Of a stretch of DNA of 64,000 bases, positions 24,533 through 35,473 are shown piece after piece. Position 1 is the stretch's first letter, and every line of letters begins with the position of its first letter. A program made the translations under genes and the position numbers. The notes under the pieces are model-generated. The model worked only from the letters and a program-made list of their open reading frames with translations, was not told the origin of the DNA and did no database searches. Source of the DNA: Epiperipatus broadwayi (Eukaryota; Onychophora; Udeonychophora; Euonychophora; Peripatidae); assembly GCA_028023455.1 (NCBI GenBank), contig JAQFVV010012419.1:930001-994000 (forward strand). Reading direction: 5' to 3'.

Positions 24533-25165
24533 AAAGGAAGGTTTTTAACAAATATGTTTTACCAGTTCTTACTTATGGATCTGAGACTTGGACACTTAAT
24601 AGAAGAGCAACTTATTAATATAGATAAAAATATAATGGATGAAATTAATCATAGAATGAAACCTGGAATGCTTTTATTAGAAATAATTTTATATGAAGAG
24701 AAAATATGATTAAATATTTGAAAAAAAAAAAAGTGTTTTATAGTTCTTACTTTTAGATCTGAGGTTTTGACACTTAATAGAAAAGTAATACAGAGTCTTC
24801 ATATCAGTCAATGAAGTATGAATAAAAGTGTGTTGGAAATCTATGAAGTATGATAAAAGGTGTGTTGGGGGTAACATAAAGGATTAAAAGCTAAATATTT
24901 GAATTAAAGAACAAATAGATACAAGTGATATCATTCAAAGAATTTAGAGACTGAAATAGAGCGGGAGTGAACATATTGCTAAAAAAGACAATGGACATTT
25001 AGTTTTAATGTGGATCCTAAGAGAATGTAAAAGACCTAGAAAATATCATATATGAGATGGATGAATAAAACAAGAATGTTTATTGATATGTCATGAAGAA
25101 GCTATAAAATGGAGAAACTGAATTAAACTTATAGAGAGCTTCATCCTGCAATGGACTGATGATGG

Positions 25166-26160
25166 ATAAAAATGATGAATCTTCGTGATTCTTTCTCAGT
25201 AAATCCCATTTATGGAACACAGTAACTTTCCAACCCTATTTTAGTTAATCTCATTATGTATCATTAATAATCTTATATTTTCTTAATAAATATTATGAAT
25301 CACTAGTAATCTTTACAATCCTTTTTTTATATTGTTATACATTACTATTAATCTTTAAAATCCTTTTCACTAAATTCCCCATTTAATACTAGTAATCTTT
25401 ATGAATTTCCAGCAGAATCCTTTTTCTTAATAATTATGTAACACTAGTAAATTCAAGCACCCCCCCCCCCCCCCAAATAAATCCAATGTGTAACATTAAC
25501 CATCTTTGCTATCTTTTTTTTATAAATCCAATCTTGTGAAATTTATAAGCCACTATTAATTTTTTTTTTGCAAACATAATATTCTAATTATTAAGTTTGT
25601 GTTTTGAAATGTTATGAAAATATTACTTTTTATATGTTTCTATAATAACAAATGTACTCTTTCCTTATTAGAGATCTCATCATTTTAAAGATTGCAAGAC
25701 AAACTGTCATACAGACCAATATTTTAATATTCTGGTGTTCATTTTTCCAAATCTTCAGTAATAAATAGTCATGAACACCTTTCAACTAATTTATCATTTG
25801 GTAACTGTTTTGTTTTGCATATTTTCAGTTTTTTAATAATTTAAAAGCACTTGATTTTTTTCTTATTAAATGAAATCTAAACAACAGCAATGAAGTAAAT
25901 TAATTTTAATTCAGAAAGAAGTAACAAAAGAAAACTTTTATTATATGGACAAATTATCTTAGAATAATTTACAACTTAGTTAAGTGATCTTTAAAAAAGA
26001 TTACATCATTTGTCAAATAATTGTAAATCAGTGAATAAACTGACTCTTTAAATAGCAACTTTATTATTATTACTTAAAGTCTGAATTTTTTAAAAAAGTA
26101 ACATTGAACTGCAACGTGAAATAATAACTAATCTTTCTTATTGCATTGCCAAATGTATAT
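25166..26160. repeat. degenerate minisatellite (right block) and AT-rich DNA
   Basis: From 25180 to about 25560 the same 50-60 bp phrases seen before the LINE resume ('actagtaatctttacaatcctttt'). A run of 15 C lies at 25460-25474. The rest to 26160 is AT-rich with no exon or domain found. Confidence 0.5.
25460..25474 (+). repeat. poly(C) run of 15
   Basis: Fifteen consecutive C in otherwise AT-rich DNA, within the degenerate minisatellite. It is likely a slippage-prone microsatellite and a place where assembly length may be unreliable. Confidence 0.9.
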
Positions 26161-26396
26161 CATATAATACTAAATCAACCATGCACTTTACTACTGTTAC
26201 ACAATGCTTTATTTACGACCCTTTTTTACAGTATACAGTTTCGATTGCCCCAGCAATCTTTTTCAGAACTTTTATATTTTCTAACTTCAAAAAAGTTCTG
26301 AAGAAGACTGCTGGGGCAATCAAAACTGTAAAAGAGGATGGTAAATAAAGCATTGTGTAACAGTAGTAAAGTGCATGGATGGTTTAATATTATATG
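26161..26396. mobile_element. foldback MITE-like element, 236 bp
   Basis: The left half ('aaccatgcactttactactg' through 'gccccagcaatctttttcag') is the reverse complement of the right half ('ctgaagaagactgctggggc' through 'cagtagtaaagtgcatggat'), with a small centre near 26285. The arms of about 110 bp carry a few mismatches. It contains no coding frame and is a non-autonomous hairpin element lying in the presumed intron. Confidence 0.8.
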
Positions 26397-27316
26397 TTAT
26401 ACAAAGTGAAATAACAAATATTGCTGAATAAGATCTCTATTTTAAATAAGGTGAAAAGATGTAAGGGAGATGGGGGAGGGGGGTATATAGTACAATGAAT
26501 TATCTCATATATAAAATCCCTAAACATTTGTCTGTAACACTGTCACATGTCAAATTCACAAGCAATTATAAAAAACTATTACAATTGTCCATTATGAAGC
26601 ATATGTAAAAGAAGTCATTGTGCCATTAATAACCATAATTTTATTACAAAGCATTTTATTTAATGGAAGTAATTCCTTCGTTATATTTAAGAGGCTTAAT
26701 TTGATTAAGAGCATTTTATTCAAAGTAAGTAATCCGCAGAGCAAAAAAAATTTGTAAAGCAACTAATTAAAAAAACCTGTCACAAAAATGACAGCCTTTC
26801 AGGCTGGTTTATATTTCTCACATTTTTTTTATATAATATTAAAATCTTTTGGTTAATTTACTTTAAATGTTAAAAAAAAAAATGTTAAAGCAACCAATTA
26901 AAAAAAAAGATGGCCTTTCCAAAGCCAGGTCCATCTGGTTATAATATATTGTAGTATTATGATGATTTAAAGGCAGGGGGAAAGTTTATTGTTTGAATTT
27001 TTACTGAATTAAGATGAATAATTAAAAAAAACAAAAAAATTATGAAGAGAGGCAAAAAGTATATTGAATTAGATTTATTTTCATCTATAAATATACAAAA
27101 GCTTCAGAAATTAAGAATTCTAGATTAATAATATTCTATCTAGACTTAACAAATACAAAAAAATTAAATATATGTTGTAGTTTTTTAATCAATTAAAATT
27201 TAAATATTAAGCAGAATTTTTTTTTTGTTTAGATCAATATATATATTTTCAACTAAGCAAGATAACTTTTTTACTAAGATAACTTCATTTGATAATTACA
27301 AATTAAAGCTATTTAC
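26397..27316. other. intronic AT-rich DNA with short duplications
   Basis: Two short phrases are each duplicated: 'aagcattttatttaatggaa'-like (26650 / 26710) and 'aaagcaactaattaaaaaa..tggcctttc' (26757 / 26886). There is no exon with both splice sites and no repeat family I recognise. Confidence 0.4.
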
Positions 27317-27436
27317 CAGAATATAATCCTTGTCCATTTCTTTACATAACAAATTCCAGTACTCTATAGGAAGGTAATTTGACGATATTTCACTATTTGT
27401 ATAATATTCTAAATAACGACTGTACAACCGAGAAAT
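27317..27436 (-). CDS. exon of an unassigned spliced gene (40 codons)
   Basis: A 120-nt exon between 'tctttttag|ATTTCT' and 'ATTCTG|gtaaat', phase 0 on both sides. It reads ISRLYSRYLEYYTNSEISS and then NYLPIEYWNLLCKEMDKDY-IL. The two other frames contain stops. The acceptor follows a strong pyrimidine run. It is rich in aromatic residues and looks helical. It can follow either the exon at 28949-29080 (phase 0) or the small exon at 27532-27581 (also ending in phase 0). The family is unknown. Confidence 0.8.
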
Positions 27437-27531
27437 CTAAAAAGAAAAAAAAAATATCAAGGTGAAATAAAACATTTGATAGATATGCTATAAGTCAGTG
27501 ATTTTTTTAAAACTGTTACTAATTTACTTAC

Positions 27532-27581
27532 TGTGAAGTCCTGTACAATTCCCAATTTGTGCAATATACGAATGCCATTGG
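27532..27581 (-). CDS. 50-nt probable exon with an upstream phase conflict
   Basis: The borders are strong: 'gttatcag|CC' and 'TTCACA|gtaagt'. Reading in the phase that suits the next exon gives (S)NGIRILHKLGIVQDFT, which flows well into ISRLYSRY. That reading needs one base from the previous exon, but 28949-29080 ends in phase 0. Either an exon of 3n+1 nt between 27582 and 28948 is missing from my model, or this is an alternative exon that would shift the frame and meet TAG early in the next exon. Confidence 0.55.
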
Positions 27582-27589
27582 CTGATAAC

Positions 27590-27870
27590 ACATTTCAAAA
27601 CTTTTATAAAGAATTACATACCAATTTAATTCAACTAATTCAAATTATTGATTTTATTTCTCAAAGTCTTCTGATCGCTAGATATAAATAATATTATCAA
27701 TCGTCAGATGATTAATTATTTTTCATATTTGCAATACCATTTTATATAAAATTTATTTTTTCAATGGTATACTATATAAACATCAATTAAATTTAATGAG
27801 GAAATATTACCAATTTAATTCCACTAATTACATTACTTCAATTCTGAAAACTTTCCAATCTTTAATATCT
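27590..27870. repeat. two-copy local duplication
   Basis: The phrase 'accaatttaattcaactaatt' followed by a tail ending 'ttatcaat' near 27700 occurs at 27620 and again, diverged, at 27808. It is intronic and non-coding. Confidence 0.4.
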
Positions 27871-27958
27871 ATATAATTGTCTTATCAAATATCGGACAAG
27901 TACATTTTATATTTTGAGATTCTACTCTTTATTAAATTTACTTTCTTAATGATATATT

Positions 27959-28117
27959 AATATTTACCGAGGCTGTAACCTCAAGAATATGCGTATAAAA
28001 TGCAATAGTAGGGACCTCTACAGGTGTTTAACCACAAGCTTACGCTATGGAAGAAAAGAGGTCCCTACTATCGCATTTTATATGCATATTCTCAAGGTTA
28101 CAGCCTCAGTAAATATT
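27959..28117. mobile_element. foldback MITE-like element, about 160 bp
   Basis: The left arm 'aatatttaccgaggctgtaacctcaagaatatgcg ... ggacctct' pairs with the right arm 'agaggtccctactatcgcattttatatgcatattctcaaggttacagcctcagtaaatatt' with few mismatches, around a loop centred at 28038. Arms are about 60 bp. It is a separate family from the 26161 hairpin. Confidence 0.8.
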
Positions 28118-28948
28118 ACTTACGTAATCAATGTGTGTTTAATAAATTTTAATGATATATTGTAAAACTTTATATAGTACAAAAATTATTAGAATGTTCA
28201 ACTTAATATACTTAACTAAACATATATATTTTAAATTAATAATATCATTAGACATTATCTTTTTAAAATTAAAAATACTCATATTTTTATTTTTAAAGGG
28301 TTCTGCTGCTTAAATATACAGAAAATATTTTAATAACTAAATACAGTTAAAACTACCAGAGAATGCTTAATGTGAAATATAGCTAACTAGAACTTTCTAA
28401 AATTTCAGATATTTTTGGCGACTCTGCAGTATATCATAATATTATTTGCTTGCATGTTTATGCATTATATTTAACAACAATAAGAAATTTTAACAAATGT
28501 ATTTATTGAACAGTAATTTTTATACCTTTTTTTTTTTAAGATATAATTTTAACAAAAATTGAACTTTCAAATTTACATATACAGTATAGAAATTGATTTA
28601 TATGTATTTTTAAACTTATATTTTTGATTTTGTATTAAATTTTATCTGGTTAATTAATTATATTGAATGGTAATTTTGCTTTAAACTGTGAATGTGAAAT
28701 GGATTATCCTTAAATGCATACCCTTCAAAATATTGTTGAATAAACATGCTTATAAAACCAATTGTATTAGTTGCACAGGACTCCACCTGCCTTATTAACA
28801 ATGCTAAGACTTTCAATTTGTATGTTAGTTAAATACCTGTCAACGGGGAATATCATTACAAGCCTTCTTGTTATAATTGTAAAACAATGAACAAGCAGCA
28901 ACATACAAGATATTATTAAAATAATAAAAGAAATAAACTTTATGTTAC
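28118..28948. other. intron of the spliced gene; missing exon sought and not found
   Basis: I searched the minus strand for an exon of 3n+1 nt. A good donor (GACAG|gtattt at about 28845) exists, and the bases before it would read PLTA-NGIR if joined to the 27532-27581 exon. No AG acceptor lies between it and in-frame stops, so I did not call an exon. Confidence 0.35.
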
Positions 28949-29080
28949 CTTATCCACTGATCCATGTTTCATCCGCAACTGAACTTGGTACAGAATAAAA
29001 GCCTGATTTCCTAAAGTCCCAAATTGAGTAACATTTTTCACTCGATCATATCGAGATATTTCAGCTATATTTATAGTTTC
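28949..29080 (-). CDS. exon of an unassigned spliced gene (44 codons)
   Basis: A 132-nt exon, 'tatatag|GAAACT' to 'GATAAG|gtaaca', phase 0 to 0. It reads ETINIAEISRYDRVKNVTQF and then GTLGNQAFILYQVQLRMKHG-SVDK. Both other frames stop within the first 15 nt or so. It joins in phase to the exon at 35930-36003. No known motif is visible; the charge pattern suggests an amphipathic helical region. Confidence 0.82.
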
Positions 29081-30191
29081 CTATATAATCAAATACAGAA
29101 GAAAAATTATAATAAAATAATAAAAATATATTTATTGGTCTCATGATGCAAAAGTAACACCACTGACTGCCATGTGACCCAATCTGAGTTCAAATATGCA
29201 TCAAGTAAAGTTTTGAAAAATTTTCCAAATTTTAGTCAGCAGAATTTATTTCTAAATAAACAACTAAAGCCAATCCAGCAAACTATTCAAAATTGATCAG
29301 TAATGAATATTTAACTATTTCCAGCTACAGTGTAAAATATGACTGAAAAGCCATTCAAACATTCACCCAGTGAGAATTGTCAGTAATTTCTTCACCTTCA
29401 TTGTTTCTTTGTAAGGAACTGTTGGAGAATCATTTGCCTTACAACAAACTATTTAAAGACTGTTTTATTAGTTACCACTTAAAATTCCTATTATTATCTA
29501 TTTTTATTATTTTATTTAAAATATTTTTTACAATTAAAACAAAGTGAAACTATGTTTTCAATAACAATTATATATTGTAAAAGCAACCCATTGGCTCTAT
29601 ATCAATAGGAAGTTAAGGCTTTTGTTTTTAAAGGCAGCACAATCAGTTGACAATCCAGATTAATCTTTATCTTACGAATTATTAATAACTATATACTCAT
29701 TTTCTGAACACTAGTAAATGGCTAACTAGGACAGTTATGAGCAAACTACTTGTAAAAAAAAATTGAGCTGAAAAAATTTTCAAGGTTTACTCAGCAAAAC
29801 TTAAAACACAAGTCAACACACAAAGGCAGTTGTGCTAATTAGTACACCATATCCTTTTTAATTAAACACAGATAGAATTACCAAAATTATTGCTTGTTTT
29901 TAAGACTATAAACCAGAAGTGTGAAGCTATTAATTACTATGCTGTTAATTTAACAAAAACTTCTTTTTTAGAATAGCCTTTTATTACTAGAAAAACCCAA
30001 AACTGAGACTGTTTTTATTAATTATAATAGTGCTTGTATATATAATATTGGATGGTATCAATTTCTACATTCCACTCCTATTGGATATTTATCCCTTATT
30101 AAAGAAAAAGACCTGTGTAAATATCAAAATCTTTTAAACCCGGAAATGTTTGAGTTAACAACATTTCAGAGCATGCACAAATATAATATAA
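29081..30191. other. intronic AT-rich DNA with a possible tRNA-like SINE scrap
   Basis: At 29139-29212 'ggtctcatgatgcaaaagtaacaccactgac' is followed by 'gagttcaaat', which loosely resembles A- and B-box spacing of a tRNA-derived SINE. A similar phrase ('gatgcaagatgtggcaaaactactgactcca') occurs at 12143. No exon was recognised. Confidence 0.35.
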
Positions 30192-30930
30192 AATTATTCA
30201 AACGGAAGTCAATCTCTGATAATGTATTATTTCTTAAATATTATAAATTTCCATGCACTCGCCTGCCTTTAAGAGTTTAAAAAACTTAAGTGAATCATTT
30301 AAGTTTAGAGCGTACATTCTATATGACCAACTCTTATAGACCATTCTTAAATTAGGGCTTGAGTCTATTGTGTGCCTGATGTTATAATCAAATATTCATT
30401 TGTACAAATCTATTTAACCCATCGCAGGAGCAAGACAGTGTCTCATTTTTAACTACCTTCGATTAGACAAACATGACTTATAAATGTAAATCTATTATTA
30501 TAAAGCACTGAAATCTTTGAAATTATTCAAAACTTTGAAATGATTCACTTAAGTTTTTTAAACTCTTACTGGCGGGCGAATGCACGGAAATTTATAATAC
30601 TTAAGAAATAGCGTATTATCAGACATTGACTTCGTTTGCGCTTTATAATAATAGATTTATATTTATAAGTCATATTTGTCTAATCGTAGGTGTTAATGGA
30701 TTAAATAAATTTGTACAATTGAATATTTGATTATAACATTAGGCACACAATAGACTCAAGCCCTGATTTAAGCATGGTCTGTAAGAGTTGGTGTATATAG
30801 AATGTACGCTCTAAACTCAAGTGATTCACTTAAGTTTTTTAAACTCTTACCGGTGGGCTAGTGCATGGAAATCTATAATATTTAAAAAATAGCGCATTAT
30901 CAGAGATTGACTTCCGTTTGAATAATTTCA
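30192..30930. mobile_element. foldback element, about 740 bp, with an extra arm copy
   Basis: The 100-nt word at 30192-30298 ('attcaaacggaagtcaatctctgataat ... aacttaagtgaatca') returns reverse-complemented twice, at 30538-30630 and 30823-30930. The segment 30300-30520 ('gagcgtacattctatatg ... ctattattataaagc') is complemented by 30640-30820. It is thus a large hairpin with one terminal piece duplicated. No coding frame. Confidence 0.75.
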
Positions 30931-31025
30931 AAGTTTTTAGGGCTTTATAATAATAGATTTAAATCTAATATAAGTAAATAAATAAAAGAATTTTTTTAAA
31001 CAGTCTTTTAAATGCAATATCTTAC

Positions 31026-31096
31026 CTTTATTACTATTTATTAGCTAATAGTTTTTAGTGAACAGCTGTCTTCATAGGAACTTTCATTATTCTCAT
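31026..31096 (-). other. candidate poison-type cassette exon
   Basis: A 71-nt minus-strand segment has a good acceptor ('tttttaacag|AT') and a good donor ('AAAG|gtaaga'), lying in the intron between exons 35930-36003 and 28949-29080. All three frames contain stops, and the flanking exons join in frame without it. If spliced in, it would end the open frame and target the transcript for decay; if never used, it is a pair of chance splice sites. Confidence 0.35.
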
Positions 31097-31199
31097 CTGT
31101 TAAAAATATTAGATTCATATTATTACCAGAACATAATAGAAACTCTGATAAAAACTTCAGACAGTTGAAACTGCTAGCCAATAAATAATAAAAAAAAAA

Positions 31200-32939
31200 C
31201 AAGATTTTACATTTAAACAGTTGTTTTATTTATTTATATTAATAATATAATAAATGCAAAATAGAAAAGAAGAAGAAATAACACTCACAGATGTAAAAAA
31301 TTTTATAGTATTTTCACCTTTTCATTGTTCAAAATATATTTCTATCAATGCAGTTTTTAAATCTATTTTCTAACAGATTTTCATGATGAAATAATTGTTT
31401 CCCATTTTAATCAAAATTTCCATTTTCATTTCCTTCAATTTCTCTCTCCCATATGTTTTTTTTTTTTGCTTCTTACCTACAGATATAATAAAAACATCAT
31501 TTATAACAAACTATATATTATTTGTGTCAATTTTTCATTCCTTCTATCATTTATTACAGTTCCAACTACTATTGGTGTTCAACTAAGTATCGAGTGTTTC
31601 TAATTTTGATCTAAACAAGTCTTTTTTTTCCCTCATTTGTCATAGCATCAGCCGGGAAGTGAATCCACTAACCCGGGACAACTGCTTGTAAAGCAGCTGT
31701 TGCTGACCTCTCGACCACCAATCTTTTGCATTACTTTATTGCAATTTGTTTGTCAATCTATATGTGACTACTTAAAACAAAACTAGCAAACGTGATAAGC
31801 TTTTCTATCACTAACCCATAAATGACTTGTACTAAATACAATCTCCTCTTAGAGTCAATGGAATAGAATCTTATTTATTAATTTCATTGTTTTTTTAAAA
31901 CTTTCATCAGGTCCTATTCATTAAGTGAACAAAATGCATTGAAAGTTAATTTTTTTATAATATTTGAATCTTGATTTATTTTACAATTAATTTACAATGG
32001 GTGCAACCATTACATGATTCTGCTCAAATGTTTTACTTTCATATTATTTTTTAAATTGGATAGGTGACCCTCTCAATATCTACCTAAGTATGTCTAGTTT
32101 ACAAAAGCACTTGCAGTTTTAATTGTACCCCCCCCCCCATTCCTTTTCCGTTTTAGCAATCTAGATGGATGTAAATTTAAATCTTCTTTAGCAAAAAACT
32201 GCTACTTTTCCCCCCTACTTTTTAAAACAAATACTGTATAAAACTTACTGTTAACAAATGACAACAATAATAAGAAGCAAATTTATTTCATTATAACTGG
32301 TTACAAGAAATTCAATCAACTGATTACAAAAAAGCTGTTGACTGAATTCAACTAAACTAAAGAATTTTTATTTCACTTTCTGACTATACTTTTTTATATA
32401 AATAATTTAGCATTTATTGCAAATAATGCTTATTAAAAAAAAAAAAAATCAAATTTGAAATGATATATATATATAATTCTTGCATTAGAAGTTGTATGAG
32501 ATACCAAGTGTAGCTGCTGTGGCACAAAATCCCATTGTGGCTATTATTGGTTAATTAAATCCATTAACAATGATTATGCAAAAAATATTTGTCCAAAGAA
32601 CTTTTAACATAACAGTAAAATGATTTCTCACACACAACATCATACTAAAATACTTTAACAAGATTTTCAGAAAAACAATAATTTTTCATCAGCAAAATAT
32701 TGGATCAATATTTTAGTTTCAGCCATAAAATCTCACTAATATTTATAATCTTGTAAGTAATATATAATTCATTGCTAAAACTGATTTCTTTTTCACATAG
32801 CACTAACATTTTGTTTGGTCAAAGAATAATAATTTTCTCAACATTAGTTGCTAATGTGCTATTAAAACACTTGGTGATATCATACAATTATAATTTATGA
32901 TTATCTACTGCACAAAATCTTTTCTACAATAAGAATTTT
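31200..32939. other. intronic AT-rich DNA with long homopolymers
   Basis: Nothing coding is supported; the 63-codon frame at 31395-31586 is low-complexity hydrophobic sequence. A tRNA-like scrap at 31641-31722 is listed separately. Long C, A and T tracts occur near 32128, 32435 and 32200. Confidence 0.4.
31641..31722 (-). repeat. tRNA-like sequence (SINE head or tRNA pseudogene)
   Basis: On the minus strand TGGTCGAGAGG fits the A-box consensus exactly. An anticodon-like arm GCTGC-TTTACAA-GCAGT follows, with UAC in the loop (valine-type), then CCGGG ... CCCGG as a T stem. The T loop is 15 nt rather than 7 and the B box is broken, and no clean acceptor stem is formed. It is therefore a decayed tRNA or a tRNA-derived SINE head rather than a functional gene. 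Confidence 0.5.
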
Positions 32940-33029
32940 GCTAAAATCTGCTACACCAGAGGCGATCATTTCTGAAGCTTATACTTTTTTCAAAAAAATA
33001 AACATCCTAGCTCTTCCACCAGCTGAATC

Positions 33030-33900
33030 TTGGTTTGCGTTTATAAATTTCTTAGTTCTTTGATTTCTCATTACACCAGAAAGAATAAAGGGCCGATTGG
33101 GTTACTCAAGAAAGCAGATAGTTTAATTACTACATTGAAAGATATCCCCCCAACTCAAGCATCTGTACAGGTTATTATTGATCTGAAGCAACAATATGTA
33201 GAGACACATAAATTCCTAATAGACTACCTGGCTACTAAAAGGCTAGGCTTTACCTCTCTAAACCTCATAACTTCTCAAGGGGATATATAAGGTGGGCTAT
33301 GGGTTTCCAAAGTAAGTTTAAAATTCCATCAACAATCACAGTGAATAATATAATCTTCCCGGGTAATGGAATGATTTTACAAATTTTAAATCATTATAAA
33401 TGCAAGCTAGTAGATGTTTCACAGAATTTGGTGCTTGACAAGTCTATATATTCTTGTGAGAGTAATCATGGTATATGTAATGATGATAATTAGAGCTAAA
33501 CTCTCATCAATGCCTGATAGAATACATCCTGGTATCCATGGAATACCAAAATTCCTGTTCAAACATCTTGAAGCCTTCACAGTACCAATAGTGAGTACAA
33601 TGATTGATCTACTTGCCTCAGGTCCACTTACAATTGATAAACTCTAGCCCATTTGTGATGGTCCCATTTCTTAAGAGTGCTATTTTCCCATCGCCTATGG
33701 AGAACCTTAGACCAATCTTGATGACTCCGTTGATTATTAAACTGATTGAAGCAATCATCAAAGATAAAATTTCAAAATCTCATTCTGCCATTTATCTCTA
33801 GTTTTCAATTTGCAAAGATAGGTAGTTCCACAGCTGAGGCACTCTGCCTATTCAGGTTAATTATGGATTATACAAGAAAAAATAAAAAGTCAAAGCCAAT
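33030..33900 (+). pseudogene. LINE RT N-terminal region, heavily frameshifted
   Basis: Overlapping short frames (33030-33290, 33414-33647, 33604-33801, 33746-34012) together give the region before RT motif A. Recognisable pieces are a 'PDRIHPGIHGIPKFLFKHLE' segment (the 'apG-dgi' position of LINE RTs), a 'LRPILMTPLIIKLIEAII' segment equal to the 'yRPIsl' box, and then KPIVVQLDISAAFDS, motif A with its Asp. At least three frameshifts separate them, so no protein can be made. Confidence 0.7.
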
Positions 33901-33902
33901 AG

Positions 33903-34622
33903 TTGTCCAACTTGATATTTCAGCTGCTTTCGATTCTTGTCACAATTCCTCAACCAATACATCTCCTAAGTGGTCTGAACATTCCCACAGATATAATGAA
34001 CATCATTACTAACCTTCTATTCAACAGATATATTGCCATTTCACTAAATGGAAAAATTTCAAACTCATTCACACCTACCAAGTCGATTCCACAGGGCTCT
34101 CCTCTCAGTCCCCTGATCTTCATTCTATATATAAATTCATTCCTTAAATCATTAGAGATGAATCTTCCTGGATTGTACATTCCTGGTATCAATAAATCAA
34201 TTCAGCACATATCATACATGGATGATGTGGCAGTGTTCTTACCATCTAGAAAGTTCATCCTGAAACTAATTCAAATTATGGACCATTTCACTATAGAGTC
34301 AGGTCTTGAGTTTAACCTTAGAAAATCTGCTGTATGGAGGCTTTCATCTGGAAAATCCATTCCATCCCTTTTCACAGCTATGCCACAAAAATTTTTAGGC
34401 TTACCAATGAGTCTATCTCATGCAGCAATGAGGAAATTAATACAAGACACCATCATGAATTCTGCAAGAAAAATAATTGATTCACTTTCAAAAGTTTATA
34501 CATCATTATTTGCAAAAGCAGCCCTTCTCAACATGTTACTGTCCCCCAGAATTGCTTACTACATGCCGTTCATTAAATTCTCATTTAAAATTTATCCAGA
34601 ATATAAACTCTCTTTGCTCTAG
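33903..34622 (+). pseudogene. LINE RT palm and thumb (motifs B-E)
   Basis: The 239-codon frame has motif B SIPQGSPLSPLIFILYIN (about residue 62), motif C ISYMDDVAVF (about 109; YMDD with both Asp), motif D-like GLEFNLRKSAVW (about 137) and a 'FLGLPMS' box (about 166) typical of LINE thumbs. It continues into the connection region. The frame shifts to 34477-35085 near 34600. This is the best-preserved part of the element. Confidence 0.8.
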
Positions 34623-35473
34623 ACTAATGTGGAAGAGTAAAACTGTTGCTATTAGCTTAAGAAGAGTGCAGAGACCAACAAGACTTAATGGCTTGTCACT
34701 GCATTCACTTCAGGTTCTTTGTCTACAGAAATCAAATAACCTCATTACAAGACTTAATGGGATTTTTCCTGATGACTCACCTTTTCTATCTATTCATCCT
34801 ACAGATACTCCACCTCCAATTAATGATGGTTGGCTGACACAAATCTTAATTGACATTGCAAAAATTCTCACACCTTTAACTAAAATAAAACCAACTAAAC
34901 TTCATTATTGGGATGCCTATCTTCTTTTGTTTTCACAAATTATCCCAGATCCTAATATTATCACATGTACAAACTTTACCATTATAAAGAAATATAAAAA
35001 ATGTAATCTAGAGCCAAAATATTTGAACTTCCTTCTAAAGCTAAATCTCAATGCACTTCCCACAAGCCACTTTCTTGTGATGTAGAGGTTTTTCCTCTTT
35101 GGACCCTGTTTGCTCACTCTGCCATAGGGAGGATGATACCATATTTCATATTTTCAACAATTGTTCATCTCTTCAGGGCTGTAGAATATTGATTAATCAA
35201 ATTTATACACCAAAACATCCAATTATAAACACACTTATAGAAGGTATTACCTCTGGGGATTTTGCAATTATAGGAAGTGCCACGTTCATAACTTTCTGTC
35301 TATGGTTTGTCAGATGTATCCTAATCTTCAAGTCAGTTATGTCTGATCCAAAATTAATTTTTTTACAAAAATTAAAAGATATCAAAGAAAGAGATTTGAA
35401 GTTAGCTCCTCACATTATAGTAAATTCTACATGGCATCTTATTAATATTGGGCATTCCACTTTAAAAGAATGA
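34477..35473 (+). pseudogene. LINE C-terminal connection and Cys/His box
   Basis: Frames 34620-35085 and 35099-35473 follow the RT. The second begins near DPVCSLCHREDDTIFHIFNN-C, a C-x2-C ... H-x4-C box found at the C terminus of L1/Tx1, R1 and I-type LINE proteins and implicated in RNA or DNA binding. A stop (TAG at 35083) and a frame change separate it from the preceding frame. It ends in a stop at 35471, 130 nt before the poly(A) tract. Confidence 0.72.

Larger units (their letters stand above)
22690..25165 (+). mobile_element. RTE-clade LINE copy, 5'-truncated
   Basis: Endonuclease C-terminal part, complete reverse-transcriptase core and a decayed C-terminal tail lie in order on the plus strand. 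Damage is limited to one frameshift near 23400, one in-frame TGA at 24164 and a frameshift near 24530. The 3' part (24530-25165) is rearranged: the stretch encoding 'NIMDEINHR' occurs at 24440 and again near 24630. The end near 25150 keeps 'gcaatggactgatgatgga'. It is not functional as read. Confidence 0.85.
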
